A stretch of 64,000 bases of DNA from an uncultured SAR86 cluster bacterium (GTDB taxonomy: Bacteria > Pseudomonadota > Gammaproteobacteria > Magnimaribacterales > D2472). Under the pieces are notes generated by a model. The model was given only the letters and a program-made list of their open reading frames with translations, was not told the DNA's origin and ran no database searches. This document shows, one piece after another, positions 52,918 through 64,000 of this stretch. The stretch covers positions 252,532 to 316,531 of the forward strand of contig CALSSL010000002.1 of assembly GCA_943789005.1 (NCBI GenBank), read 5' to 3'. The position numbers and the translations under genes are program-made. Positions within the stretch are counted from its first letter, which is position 1. Every line of letters begins with the position of its first letter.

Positions 52918-54873
52918 TTAGTTATAGTTTCTAAATTTTATTAATAAGTCGTTAAGCGTATGCTTTCTTATTAATTTAGCTCCAGGATCTTTTGTTAAAG
53001 GCCTCCAAGTGTAACTTATAAAATTACCATATATTGGTATATTAAAAAATATACCTTTATCAAAGGTTCCCTCACCGAACTGTTCTGACGAAACGTCAGT
53101 AAATGATGCAAATACCCCAAATTTGGTACCATTTATAAATGACCTTGATAATTCAAAGGTTGTACCTTCGTCTCCGGCCAAATATTCACCATATGAAATT
53201 TTCATATCAAATGGAATATAGTCATAATTTCTATAATAGAAATTTAAAGAATGTGTAATATTCTCATAATCTTGTGTCCCGAATCTCATTTTGTAATCTC
53301 TTTTCTTAACATTAAAAATCTCAAATCCAAAAGCATAATTAGAATTATTTTTAAAATAAAGGTACTCACCGCCATAACCAGAGAACATTTCTTCTAAAAT
53401 ACCTCCAGTAAACATAAGATGGTGGTTTTTTTTAGGAGTAATATGATAATCAAGCTGCGCTCTTCCAATAATAATGCCTTCATCAAGATTTCTAAGATAA
53501 TCTTTAATATCAGACCTTACTTGAGCTGGATAAGTGTTTACAGGAGGGATAGTAAGATCATCAAAGTTATCTGCTAATGAATATTTAATATTTGATGAAA
53601 AAAAGAAATTATCTTGTATTAAATATTCGCTATTATTTTCTAACAATAAAGCACCTTTAAAAAAGTCTTCTCTTGATGCTAAAAATGGTCTTAAAACCAA
53701 ACCATTAGATGAAGAAAACTTTCTAGATGCCTTCCTTTCATATAATATCTTGGAATTGTTTATAAAATCTTCATCAAAATCTGTTTTTGCTTGAAGGTTT
53801 GCAATTCTTAAGTCAGTTTTAATTTCTTTATTGATACCAGAATCAATAGAAGCAGATGTAATAATCTCTTCAATAATATCAAGATTACTGTGGGTGAATT
53901 GGGTCAACTCTAAACCAAGAGCATCAGCTGATTCAATAATTTTATTGACTCCAATGCCATTATTTTCAATATTCTTTATAAGTTTTTTATATCTATCATC
54001 TTGAGGTTTTATGGTTTCAGATGTTTTATATTGATATTTTTTTACAGCTTGTTTTGGGTTATCTTTGTATACGAACTTTGCTGAAAAATAATTATTTCTT
54101 TCATTTGCTATTCCAATACTAAAGTTTTTATTTACAGCATAATCTATGCCAAATGAATAATTACTTTCTGCTTTTTTATAACCAACTTGTCCCGGGGTGA
54201 GAGTGTTATCAGTTTCAAATTTTATTAAAATCTTACTATTGAGCGCATAGGATATCCCAAAAAATGGTGAGGCTTTTTCTCCAGAGAAATATCTTGACGG
54301 CTGAAACTGACCACCATTATCTTCAGTTGAATTGGGTCTATCATAAAATTGATCATCTATAAATCCAAAAGGATTTTTAAAACTATTTTTTGAGCCATTT
54401 AATGTGCCCCAACTAAGGCCTAAATGAAAATCTATATTATTAATGCCATAACTTCCAACAATGTACTCTGAACTATAGAAACCAGTACCAGCAATATCGT
54501 TTATTCCTAATGCAACTGCTGGAAATATCCCCTCTTCTTTTAATCTAAACTTAAAATTAAAACCTTTATCCTTGTAGTCCTGCTGGCAAACGCTATCAAA
54601 AGCTTGTGCGCAATATGGCCTGTCTTGAATATTGGTATAAAAAAAGGAGGCTTCCATCCAATCATAAGGATAAGACGTCATAGTAATTTTTTGATCAGGC
54701 TCACCGTTATATAAAGTTAAACCGTATGATGACTCATCATAAAATCTGGCAGTAGGCATGTTCACAAGGCCAATTACACCGTGATTATTAAAAGAATTAT
54801 AATTAAAGCTATCAGTATAAATGTTTTGAATAAAGAAAATTAAAAATAAGTAGACAGAAGTATATTTCTTCAT
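52918..54873 (-). CDS. YjbH-domain exopolysaccharide-associated outer membrane protein
   Basis: GVIGLVNMPTARFYDESSYGLTLYNGEPDQKITMTSYPYDWMEASFFYT...; ALGINDIAGTGFYSSEYIVGSY. Confidence 0.8.
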   Translation of the reverse strand: MKKYTSVYLFLIFFIQNIYTDSFNYNSFNNHGVIGLVNMPTARFYDESSYGLTLYNGEPDQKITMTSYPYDWMEASFFYTNIQDRPYCAQAFDSVCQQDYKDKGFNFKFRLKEEGIFPAVALGINDIAGTGFYSSEYIVGSYGINNIDFHLGLSWGTLNGSKNSFKNPFGFIDDQFYDRPNSTEDNGGQFQPSRYFSGEKASPFFGISYALNSKILIKFETDNTLTPGQVGYKKAESNYSFGIDYAVNKNFSIGIANERNNYFSAKFVYKDNPKQAVKKYQYKTSETIKPQDDRYKKLIKNIENNGIGVNKIIESADALGLELTQFTHSNLDIIEEIITSASIDSGINKEIKTDLRIANLQAKTDFDEDFINNSKILYERKASRKFSSSNGLVLRPFLASREDFFKGALLLENNSEYLIQDNFFFSSNIKYSLADNFDDLTIPPVNTYPAQVRSDIKDYLRNLDEGIIIGRAQLDYHITPKKNHHLMFTGGILEEMFSGYGGEYLYFKNNSNYAFGFEIFNVKKRDYKMRFGTQDYENITHSLNFYYRNYDYIPFDMKISYGEYLAGDEGTTFELSRSFINGTKFGVFASFTDVSSEQFGEGTFDKGIFFNIPIYGNFISYTWRPLTKDPGAKLIRKHTLNDLLIKFRNYN

Positions 54874-54885
54874 CTAATTTAGAAC

Positions 54886-57159
54886 TTAATTAGTATTCGA
54901 CAAACTTTCAATTGCAGCTGCAGAAAAAGCCAAATCAGACAAAATTTGTGTAACAGGCAATAAAGCTTCTAAGCCAGGATTATTAGTAATAATTTTTCTT
55001 GGAACCACAATAGTATCACCAGGTTCAAGGCCAACATTTCTAACAAAAATATTTCTATTAGCTTTTTTAACGATTCCATTTGCCTTGATCACATATACCC
55101 TTCTTTTATCCGCATATTGTTGGTACCCACCAGCTTGATTTATTGCAGAGGTAATAGTTAATTTTTTTGAGTATTCGAATGCTATTGGATTTAAAACCTC
55201 TCCGAGTACATTTACAGCATTTGGATTTTTAGGAACAATAATCGTATCTCCATCAAATAAAATTGTATTAATTGAGCCTTGTGATTTTGGAGTAAAGTCT
55301 CCTGCCAGTCTCCCTAAATTTTCTGGTTCTATACTTTCTGAAAGTGCTCTTATTAAATTAATATCACCAATATTTTCTCCTTTTTGGACAGAAGTTAAAA
55401 TTACCTTATTGAGATCTTCTTTAGATTTTTCTATAGACTTAATCTGCCTTGCTCTTATATTGTCTCTAGTCAAGATAATTCCTTTAAGATAAGCTTGATT
55501 TTTAAAATTACCAACTAATTGATATAAGTCCTCTATGGTAGCGTCATCATTTAAAACATAAGTTCCTGGAAAGTCCACAGCACCACTAATAGATACCTCA
55601 ATAAGATCATTATCAAAAGATCTAAAATTAACAGTATTATATTTTTCTGCTATATATTGCATATTTTTATAATTATCATTAACTACAATATTCTTCAGCG
55701 GACTAACATAAGTAGCAATATTATCTACGTCACTCATGTCTAAACCCAATAAATTTATAAATGAGCTAACAGAATATTTTCCGTATACTGGCAATCTGAA
55801 ATTGCCCTGTCTATGAGATAGCCTTAATTCATATTCTGTTATTAGCTTTCTTGACGTTTCAGAGACATCAAATGATCTTGTATCAATATTTGCAAAATAA
55901 ATTCTAGAATTGGGTAAAAGCTCTACAGAGGTATAGGTGTTTGGATCATTTAAATTAAATAAAACTGTAGATTTGATTAGCTTATTTTCGTCAAATTGCT
56001 CTAATACAGCCAACCAAGGATATACATCAATAAATTTTAAATCATTTATTAAATCAGTTAACTTTCTATACTTTAGAGCATTATAAAAACCCGGCTCCTC
56101 TATTGCTCCTTGAACGAGAATGTTAGCGCTTGGTTCGTTTACATAATTAAAAACATTTACTGATAATGCGTTTTGTAGGTTTTGATCTAGAGTATCAACA
56201 TTTTTCTTAACTATTGATGCTTCATTTAAATCCAAAAATGATACAGATATATTAGATTTATTTGCGGTTTGGTTAAAGCCAAGAGCAAAATCTACCAAAC
56301 TATTAATAGTTTCACCTTCTAAGACTTCATATATTCCAGGTCGCTTTACAGCACCGGTTATTTCAACAAACTGAGATGCTGCGTTTATTAATAAAGTATC
56401 GCCTGCCTCAATAGTAAGATCATTAGATCTATTACCTTTGATAAGTAAATCGTATAAATCAAAAGAAAAGACCTCTTTATTATTTCTTATTAACTTAATA
56501 TCTCTCAAGGATCCTATTTCAGAAATACCCCCAGAGTATGCAAGTGCTCCAGTAATGGTGCTAAAGGGGTTAACTAAATATGTTCCTGGAGTATTTACCG
56601 CACCAACAATAGTTATCTTTTTGGCGCTTAAATTTTGTAATGAAACATCAATATTTACCCCAATGTAAGCTTGTTTAATTAATTGCGATAGTTTCTCTTT
56701 AACCTCTTTAAAACTAAGGCCGACAACAGAAACAGAACCAAGTTCAGGAAACAAAATTGTGCCATCCAGCTTAACATTTAAATTAAATAAGGCATCTTTC
56801 GAACCTGTTAAAATAACTGTAAATTGATCTCTTAAAGATATTATATAGTCATTAGGAAGTGGTAAGTCTCCAACCGCTGTGAGAGAGGTAGGCATTGATG
56901 AAAAAAAATCATAACCATATTTCTTACCTGCAATTTTATTTGAATCACCGCTAGATTTTTTAATTACTAATGACTCATCAATCACTGGTAGTTCTTCAAC
57001 TGACTTATCGGTAGAATTCTTGCTTGCATAAGCATCTTTTGCCATTTCAATTTGCTCAGGACTAAGCTGAGACAGGATTGATGGGTCTATAGCTTGTCCA
57101 AAAGAATAAAATGGAAATAAAGATAAAGCCAAAAGAAGATATTTTTTGTAATGTTCCAT
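54886..57159 (-). CDS. SLBB-domain polysaccharide export protein (Wza-like)
   Basis: LPNDYIISLRDQFTVILTGS; multiple SLBB units (VEITGAVKRPGIYEVLEGETINSLVDFA; VSISGAVDFPGTYVLNDDATIEDLYQL; VNVLGEVLNPIAFEYSKKLTI). Confidence 0.87.
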   Translation of the reverse strand: MEHYKKYLLLALSLFPFYSFGQAIDPSILSQLSPEQIEMAKDAYASKNSTDKSVEELPVIDESLVIKKSSGDSNKIAGKKYGYDFFSSMPTSLTAVGDLPLPNDYIISLRDQFTVILTGSKDALFNLNVKLDGTILFPELGSVSVVGLSFKEVKEKLSQLIKQAYIGVNIDVSLQNLSAKKITIVGAVNTPGTYLVNPFSTITGALAYSGGISEIGSLRDIKLIRNNKEVFSFDLYDLLIKGNRSNDLTIEAGDTLLINAASQFVEITGAVKRPGIYEVLEGETINSLVDFALGFNQTANKSNISVSFLDLNEASIVKKNVDTLDQNLQNALSVNVFNYVNEPSANILVQGAIEEPGFYNALKYRKLTDLINDLKFIDVYPWLAVLEQFDENKLIKSTVLFNLNDPNTYTSVELLPNSRIYFANIDTRSFDVSETSRKLITEYELRLSHRQGNFRLPVYGKYSVSSFINLLGLDMSDVDNIATYVSPLKNIVVNDNYKNMQYIAEKYNTVNFRSFDNDLIEVSISGAVDFPGTYVLNDDATIEDLYQLVGNFKNQAYLKGIILTRDNIRARQIKSIEKSKEDLNKVILTSVQKGENIGDINLIRALSESIEPENLGRLAGDFTPKSQGSINTILFDGDTIIVPKNPNAVNVLGEVLNPIAFEYSKKLTITSAINQAGGYQQYADKRRVYVIKANGIVKKANRNIFVRNVGLEPGDTIVVPRKIITNNPGLEALLPVTQILSDLAFSAAAIESLSNTN

Positions 57160-57229
57160 AATAATGCGTAATTTATTAACGTATTTTACATTTATTTATA
57201 AAATATAGTAGTGATAGATACTATATTAA

Positions 57230-59853
<2,624 letters not shown>

Positions 59854-59860
59854 TTAGAAG

Positions 59861-60206
59861 CTACTTTACTGCAGTTTGTACGATTTTCTCAAAGGTTGAT
59901 GTATCGTTATAGCAAGTTCAGAAAGAATTTTTCTATCTATAGCAATATTATTTTTTATTAAACCATTCATTAATATTGAATATGAAACTCCAAGCTCCTT
60001 GATCCAGCATTAATTCTAGCAATCCAAAGAGATCTGAAAGCTCTTTTTCTATTTTTTCTATCTCTAAATGCATATTGAAGAGATTTGATATTAGATTGCT
60101 TGGCAGTTCTGAATAATCTACTTCTAGCTCCGTAATGACCTTTGGTAGCACTTAATACTTTCTTATGTTTAGCTTTAGCTGTTACTGATTTTGTTACTCT
60201 TGGCAT
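59861..60206 (-). CDS. rplT: Ribosomal protein L20 (two frameshifts)
   Basis: [37 protein letters not shown]...[12 protein letters not shown] then [28 protein letters not shown] then [11 protein letters not shown]. Confidence 0.9.
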
Positions 60207-60212
60207 GATTTA

Positions 60213-60406
60213 TTACCTTCTAATTAATGCAGAAGCCATCTTAAGAACAGTTCCTGTTAACTTATTAAGACCTCTATTATGTCTTTTTCTTTTGTAGATT
60301 GCTTTGTAAGGATATGATTTCTATTTGCACTTTTGCTTTTCACAGATGATCCTGTCTTTTTAAAGCGCTTTGCAGCTCCTGAATGTGTTTTAAGTTTATA
60401 TCCCAT
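60213..60406 (-). CDS. rpmI: Ribosomal protein L35 (frameshift near 60287)
   Basis: [39 protein letters not shown] then other frame [24 protein letters not shown]. Confidence 0.9.
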
Positions 60407-60970
60407 ATTGTCTTCTTGTAATTTATATTTAACTTTTCTTTTTATAGGCGATAAAACCATTAGTAATTGTCTCCCTTCTAATGAAGGCTCTTGGTCAACT
60501 TGAGCTATTTCTTCAAGCTCATCTCTTAATTTATTTAAAAGATTAAGCCCATATCACTATTTAATATTTCTCTACCTCTAAAACGGACGCTTATTTTAGT
60601 CTTATCTCCGTCAAGAATAAAGCTTTTAATCTTTTTTAATTTAATATTGTAATCACCACATCTGTTGAAGGTCTAAATTTTATTTCTTTTGTGGTATTTC
60701 TTTTAACTTTAACCTTTGATGATGAAATACTTTTCTTCTTATCAAAAAGATGTTTTCCATAATCTAAAAGCTTACAAACAACTGGATTTGCATCAGAGGG
60801 AGAACTTGAACCAAATCTAATGATGCTGACTCTTGCTGACTTCAAGAGCTTCGATAAATGGTACAATCCCATTTTTTCTCCATTAGCTCCAATAAGCATA
60901 ACTTCTTCAGCTCTTATTTTTTCATTAATAGGAGTAATATTTTTTTTTGAGAAGCTATGAGAGTACCTAG
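60404..60970 (-). CDS. infC: Translation initiation factor IF-3 (several frameshifts; 5' end uncertain)
   Basis: [53 protein letters not shown]; then other frames [37 protein letters not shown] ... MVLSPIKRK. Confidence 0.85.
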
Positions 60971-61085
60971 AATTAGAAGAAGATAAAATGTATAACATTA
61001 AGTATTAATATAATGTTTGTTTTTTAGATTTTATTGATTTATCATTTAGTGTGAATTTTATACTAAAAATTATATTTGGCAATAT

Positions 61086-61690
61086 TTATGGCTGAAGAAA
61101 TGAATGCTTCCAGACACCATCAATTTTTTCAAAAACTTCTCTTTTATTTATTCTTGATTCATGCCCTTCCCAGAATTCAAAATAGTAAGGAGTAAATGAA
61201 TAACCTCCCCAATATTCAGGACATTTTTTTAAATCATCATTTTTTAAAGATTTATTATAATTTTCTTTAACTTGGTTATAAGAATCTATTGGCTTTGATT
61301 GGTTGGATGAAATAGCTAATGCATTTTTTTCTTCTGATCTATCAAAAAAATATTTTTGATTAAATTCATCTGAAGTTTTTTTTATTTTAGCCTTCATTCT
61401 AATCTGAACATTAATACTAGGCCAATATACTAATGCAGCTATTTGGTTGTGAGAATTAAAAGCAGATGCTTTTGGAGAGTTATAATTACTAAAAAAAATA
61501 AACTCATCATTTGAAATAAATTTAAGATTTACGTATCTAGAATCAACCTCACTTATCTCCTTGTTGTAAGAAGAAATTGAAATAGCCTCAATGCCTTTTT
61601 GACCTGCATCTAAAGCCTCATCATATTTCTCTTTTAAAAGTTGATAAGGTATTTCTTGATTTAAGTTATTAAATTGATCATTGTATTAAA
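61086..61690 (-). CDS. pdxH: Pyridoxamine 5'-phosphate oxidase family protein (5' end unclear)
   Basis: The frame is open upstream of the listed Met: DEALDAGQKGIEAISISSYNKEISEVDSRYVNLKFISNDEFIFFSNYNSPKASAFNSHNQIAALVYWPSINVQIRMKAKIKKTSDEF; PEYWGGYSFTPYYFEFWEGHESRINKRE. Confidence 0.82.
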
Positions 61691-61756
61691 ATTTAAAATT
61701 AATTATATACGTCTTATTACCAATCAAGAACTTTAAAAACAAAACCTATAAACAAA

Positions 61757-61779
61757 AAAAGCTGCATAATGCAGCTTTT
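61757..61779 (-). terminator. Candidate intrinsic terminator (10-bp stem, 3-nt loop)
   Basis: AAAAGCTGCA-TAA-TGCAGCTTTT followed on the minus strand by a run of seven T's (an A-run on +). Confidence 0.65.
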
Positions 61780-61864
61780 CATATCTATTTATTTTTTTAA
61801 AAGTTGATAAGCTTATTTATCGCACGCCATGATTTGGATTGGTTGGCTTCGTTTTGTTACTTTT

Positions 61865-63012
61865 TTAATCTAGCCCTGCCGAACCGCTCTGGATAACCGA
61901 GCGATGCCATTGCGCTGGTAACGTATCAGTTTGTGGGTGTCCGCAGAGCGACGGGATACCGGCCCACCCTTGCGCCGCTCCTGCCTTTGCATGCTCGGCA
62001 AAAAAAGCTGCCATCTCTCGCACATCTTGGGGCTCACTGCCCGACGGACTGAGAAGCTCTCTAAAGATGGGGTTCGAAGCCTTCACATTCGCATCACGCA
62101 AAAACTCATCAACCGGCTCGGGGCTGGTGTAGGTATCGTAATAGGCATCCATCACCCGTCGATAATTAAGAAGTCCCGAGGCAATATCGGCACAGGCAAA
62201 GGCAGAGAACCCCTCCTCCGCGATTAGATCGACAAGCGCCCTGTACTCAGACGATGACTCAAAGTCGGGGGCACTATTTAGGCCATGCTTGCGGGAATTT
62301 TGGCTGCTGGCCCGCTTCCCAGCCACCGATCTCGGGCCCGTTGATTTAAGTGCATTGCACTGATTTGCAAGGTTCCTACGATGGTTTGCGTCAAGCGAGC
62401 GAACCCCCTTCACAGACTGCTTTGACTCAAGTGCTGCCAGCTCAAGATCCATACGCTTAATCAGGCGTGACTTATAGTCTATGGAGTCGATACTCCGCTG
62501 AAGATGCCTCATCGTTTGGTGCTGACGGTGAATCAGATCATCCACCATCTTGATATGCCTGGCCGCATCCTTAAAGGCCCTAACACGGAGATCGGATAGG
62601 GTCAGCTTCGACTCGGCGAGGATTTCATCAATCCATGCCGCTTCATCCTTGTCCGCGCTGCCATCCAAATAACGCTCAAGGGCCTCTGACACCTTACGGT
62701 TGTCATAAGTCTCCAGTTGCTACCCGCCTTAGACAAAAGCCTCGCCATCGCCTCATGGAGCAGTAGCTCCTTATCCACGGTGTGCCTCCTAATCCACCAG
62801 AGGCACTCATTCAGCTGACTGACCAGCGCAACCGCCAAGGGTGAGGGATTGTCTAGTTCGGATAAGAGACTTTGCAAACCAGATTGAAACTCAGCCTCAG
62901 ATTCATTGGGCAAAAGCTTGGGGCTTGATAGGAAGGGTAAAAGAGACTTGGATTTATCTTCAACAGGCATAGCAACATCCACATAAATACCGAAGTGGAT
63001 ATTATAAAGCAT
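61865..63012 (-). CDS. Uncharacterised protein with STGPRxxxGKxxSxxNxxKHGL motif (frameshift near 62715)
   Basis: N-terminal ORF ...EAMARLLSKAGSN joins the second frame QLETYDNRKVSEALERYLDG...; motif RRNLANQCNALKSTGPRSVAGKRASSQNSRKHGLNS. Confidence 0.7.
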
Positions 63013-63038
63013 AAGCTAAAAGATAAAGCAGATAGAAC

Positions 63039-63281
63039 TTAGTCGTCGCGCTTGATACGTAGGGTCACGCCTGGGTTAACCAATGGATCGCCGGTGAATT
63101 CAATACCGGCCTGCTTCTAAAGTATTTCTTATCACCATTAAATTCTTGTATTAGCATCAGGGATACCCGCTGCACCTCATAGCGCTTAATCGTAGCCTAC
63201 CAACACCACTGCGGTTTGCAAGCTCAATCGCGCTCCAACCTAACATGCACGCGCAGCCTTTATTTGAGCAGAAGATACCAT
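63039..63281 (-). CDS. XRE-family HTH transcriptional regulator, reconstructed across several indels
   Basis: Pieces in three frames: MVSSAQIKAARA / MLGWSAIELANRSGVG / ATIKRYEVQ / GIPDANTRI / MVIRNTLEA / AGIEFTGDPLVNPGVTLRIKRDD*. Confidence 0.7.
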
Positions 63282-63293
63282 TGACTCTACTTT

Positions 63294-63312
63294 ATGATTC
63301 TATTAGAATCAT
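63294..63312. promoter_or_regulatory. Perfect 9-bp inverted repeat (1-nt centre) between divergent regulator and recombinase; candidate operator
   Basis: ATGATTCTA-T-TAGAATCAT, 12 bp upstream of the regulator ATG and 27 bp upstream of the recombinase ATG. Confidence 0.65.
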
Positions 63313-63339
63313 TTAATGTTATTTTATAGAGAGAATAAC

Positions 63340-64000
63340 ATGATTGATGATATCTTAGCCAAGTTTGATGGCGCCTTTGCCAAAAATACCATAAGAGCCT
63401 ATAGGTCGGACTTTATTCAATACCAGACCTGGTGCTCACACAATAATATTGATTCAATACCGGCAACTGCCGACGCCATGGCGCAGTATGTTGACTACCT
63501 TGCCACCATCAGAAAAAGCGCGACCATCCGCAGAAGAATCAATAGCTTGGGCACGGTACTAAAACTCTCCAAACACTACAACCCCACCAACCAGCCAGAG
63601 GTCATATTGGCCATAAAACGAATGCACCGCAAAATTGGACGGGCACAGCAGCAGGCTACTCCACTCACCAAACCACTACTCAACCAGCTACTTAGCAACT
63701 GCGATAACAGTCTCAGGGGTTTAAGAAATCAAGTCCTCCTAAGACTCGGCTACGAAACCATGCGCCGCCGGTCAGAGCTCTGCGCCTTTAAGTTTGAGGA
63801 CATCTGCAAGGGAGCCAACGGAAAACCGGCTATCCGGCTTAACTTCTCAAAGACAGACCAATTCGGGACTGGAAAGATACTACCAATCAGCCAAGAACTG
63901 TTCGACTTATTAGAAAAATGGAGGAGTATGATCAGCGATGAAGGCTATATTCTGAGATCAATTAATAGGCATGGGCATTTTGGGAACAACCTACACCCAG
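63340..64000 (+). CDS. Tyrosine recombinase / phage-type integrase (3' end beyond window)
   Basis: Core-binding domain NTIRAYRSDFIQYQTWCSHN; box I LLRLGYETMRRRSELCAFKFEDI; frame open to window end. Confidence 0.88.
   Translation, partial: MIDDILAKFDGAFAKNTIRAYRSDFIQYQTWCSHNNIDSIPATADAMAQYVDYLATIRKSATIRRRINSLGTVLKLSKHYNPTNQPEVILAIKRMHRKIGRAQQQATPLTKPLLNQLLSNCDNSLRGLRNQVLLRLGYETMRRRSELCAFKFEDICKGANGKPAIRLNFSKTDQFGTGKILPISQELFDLLEKWRSMISDEGYILRSINRHGHFGNNLHP

Larger units (their letters stand above)
61825..64000. mobile_element. Compositionally foreign segment with tyrosine recombinase, XRE regulator and STGPR-motif protein (right boundary beyond window)
   Basis: Visible switch from AT-rich to GC-richer sequence at about 61.83 kb, plus recombinase/regulator content. 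Confidence 0.7.

Noticed and set aside
59948-60151. 67-aa minus-strand [23 protein letters not shown]...
   Set aside because: Out-of-frame reading of rplT caused by indels; L20 sequence accounts for this stretch
61931-62227. 98-aa plus-strand ORF in the GC-rich segment
   Set aside because: Antisense to the STGPR-motif protein; low-complexity basic translation without motifs

Overview
The window is AT-rich bacterial DNA with densely packed genes, about 60 protein genes plus one tRNA. Gene content suggests a streamlined marine gammaproteobacterium, SAR86-like (inference, not proven). Main blocks: (i) an operon resembling acyclic-terpene/branched-acyl-CoA (atu-like) catabolism at 4.46-13.57 kb; (ii) a DmdA-like GcvT-family gene beside a methyltransferase / APS-kinase-like / nucleotidyltransferase cassette at 17.4-21.1 kb; (iii) a purine salvage neighbourhood (phosphoribosyltransferase, TonB receptor, AzgA-type permease, guaA, guaB) with a 395-bp tandem duplication of the guaA 3' end; (iv) an infC-rpmI-rplT-pheS-pheT block in which both PheRS subunits lack their usual N-terminal/tRNA-binding appendages, with an SLBB/YjbH envelope module inserted before ihfA and tRNA-Pro(GGG). 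From about 61.83 kb to the right end the composition changes sharply to GC-richer DNA. That segment carries a tyrosine recombinase (cut by the window end), a divergent XRE-type HTH regulator (missing from the ORF track because of indels), a 9-bp-arm palindrome between them, and a protein with an 'STGPRSxxGKxxSxxNxxKHGL' motif. This is the best candidate for an undescribed mobile module. About 20 probable single-base, mostly homopolymer, frameshifts occur and become dense right of 59 kb. I read these as sequencing error more than biology, and several genes were reconstructed across them.
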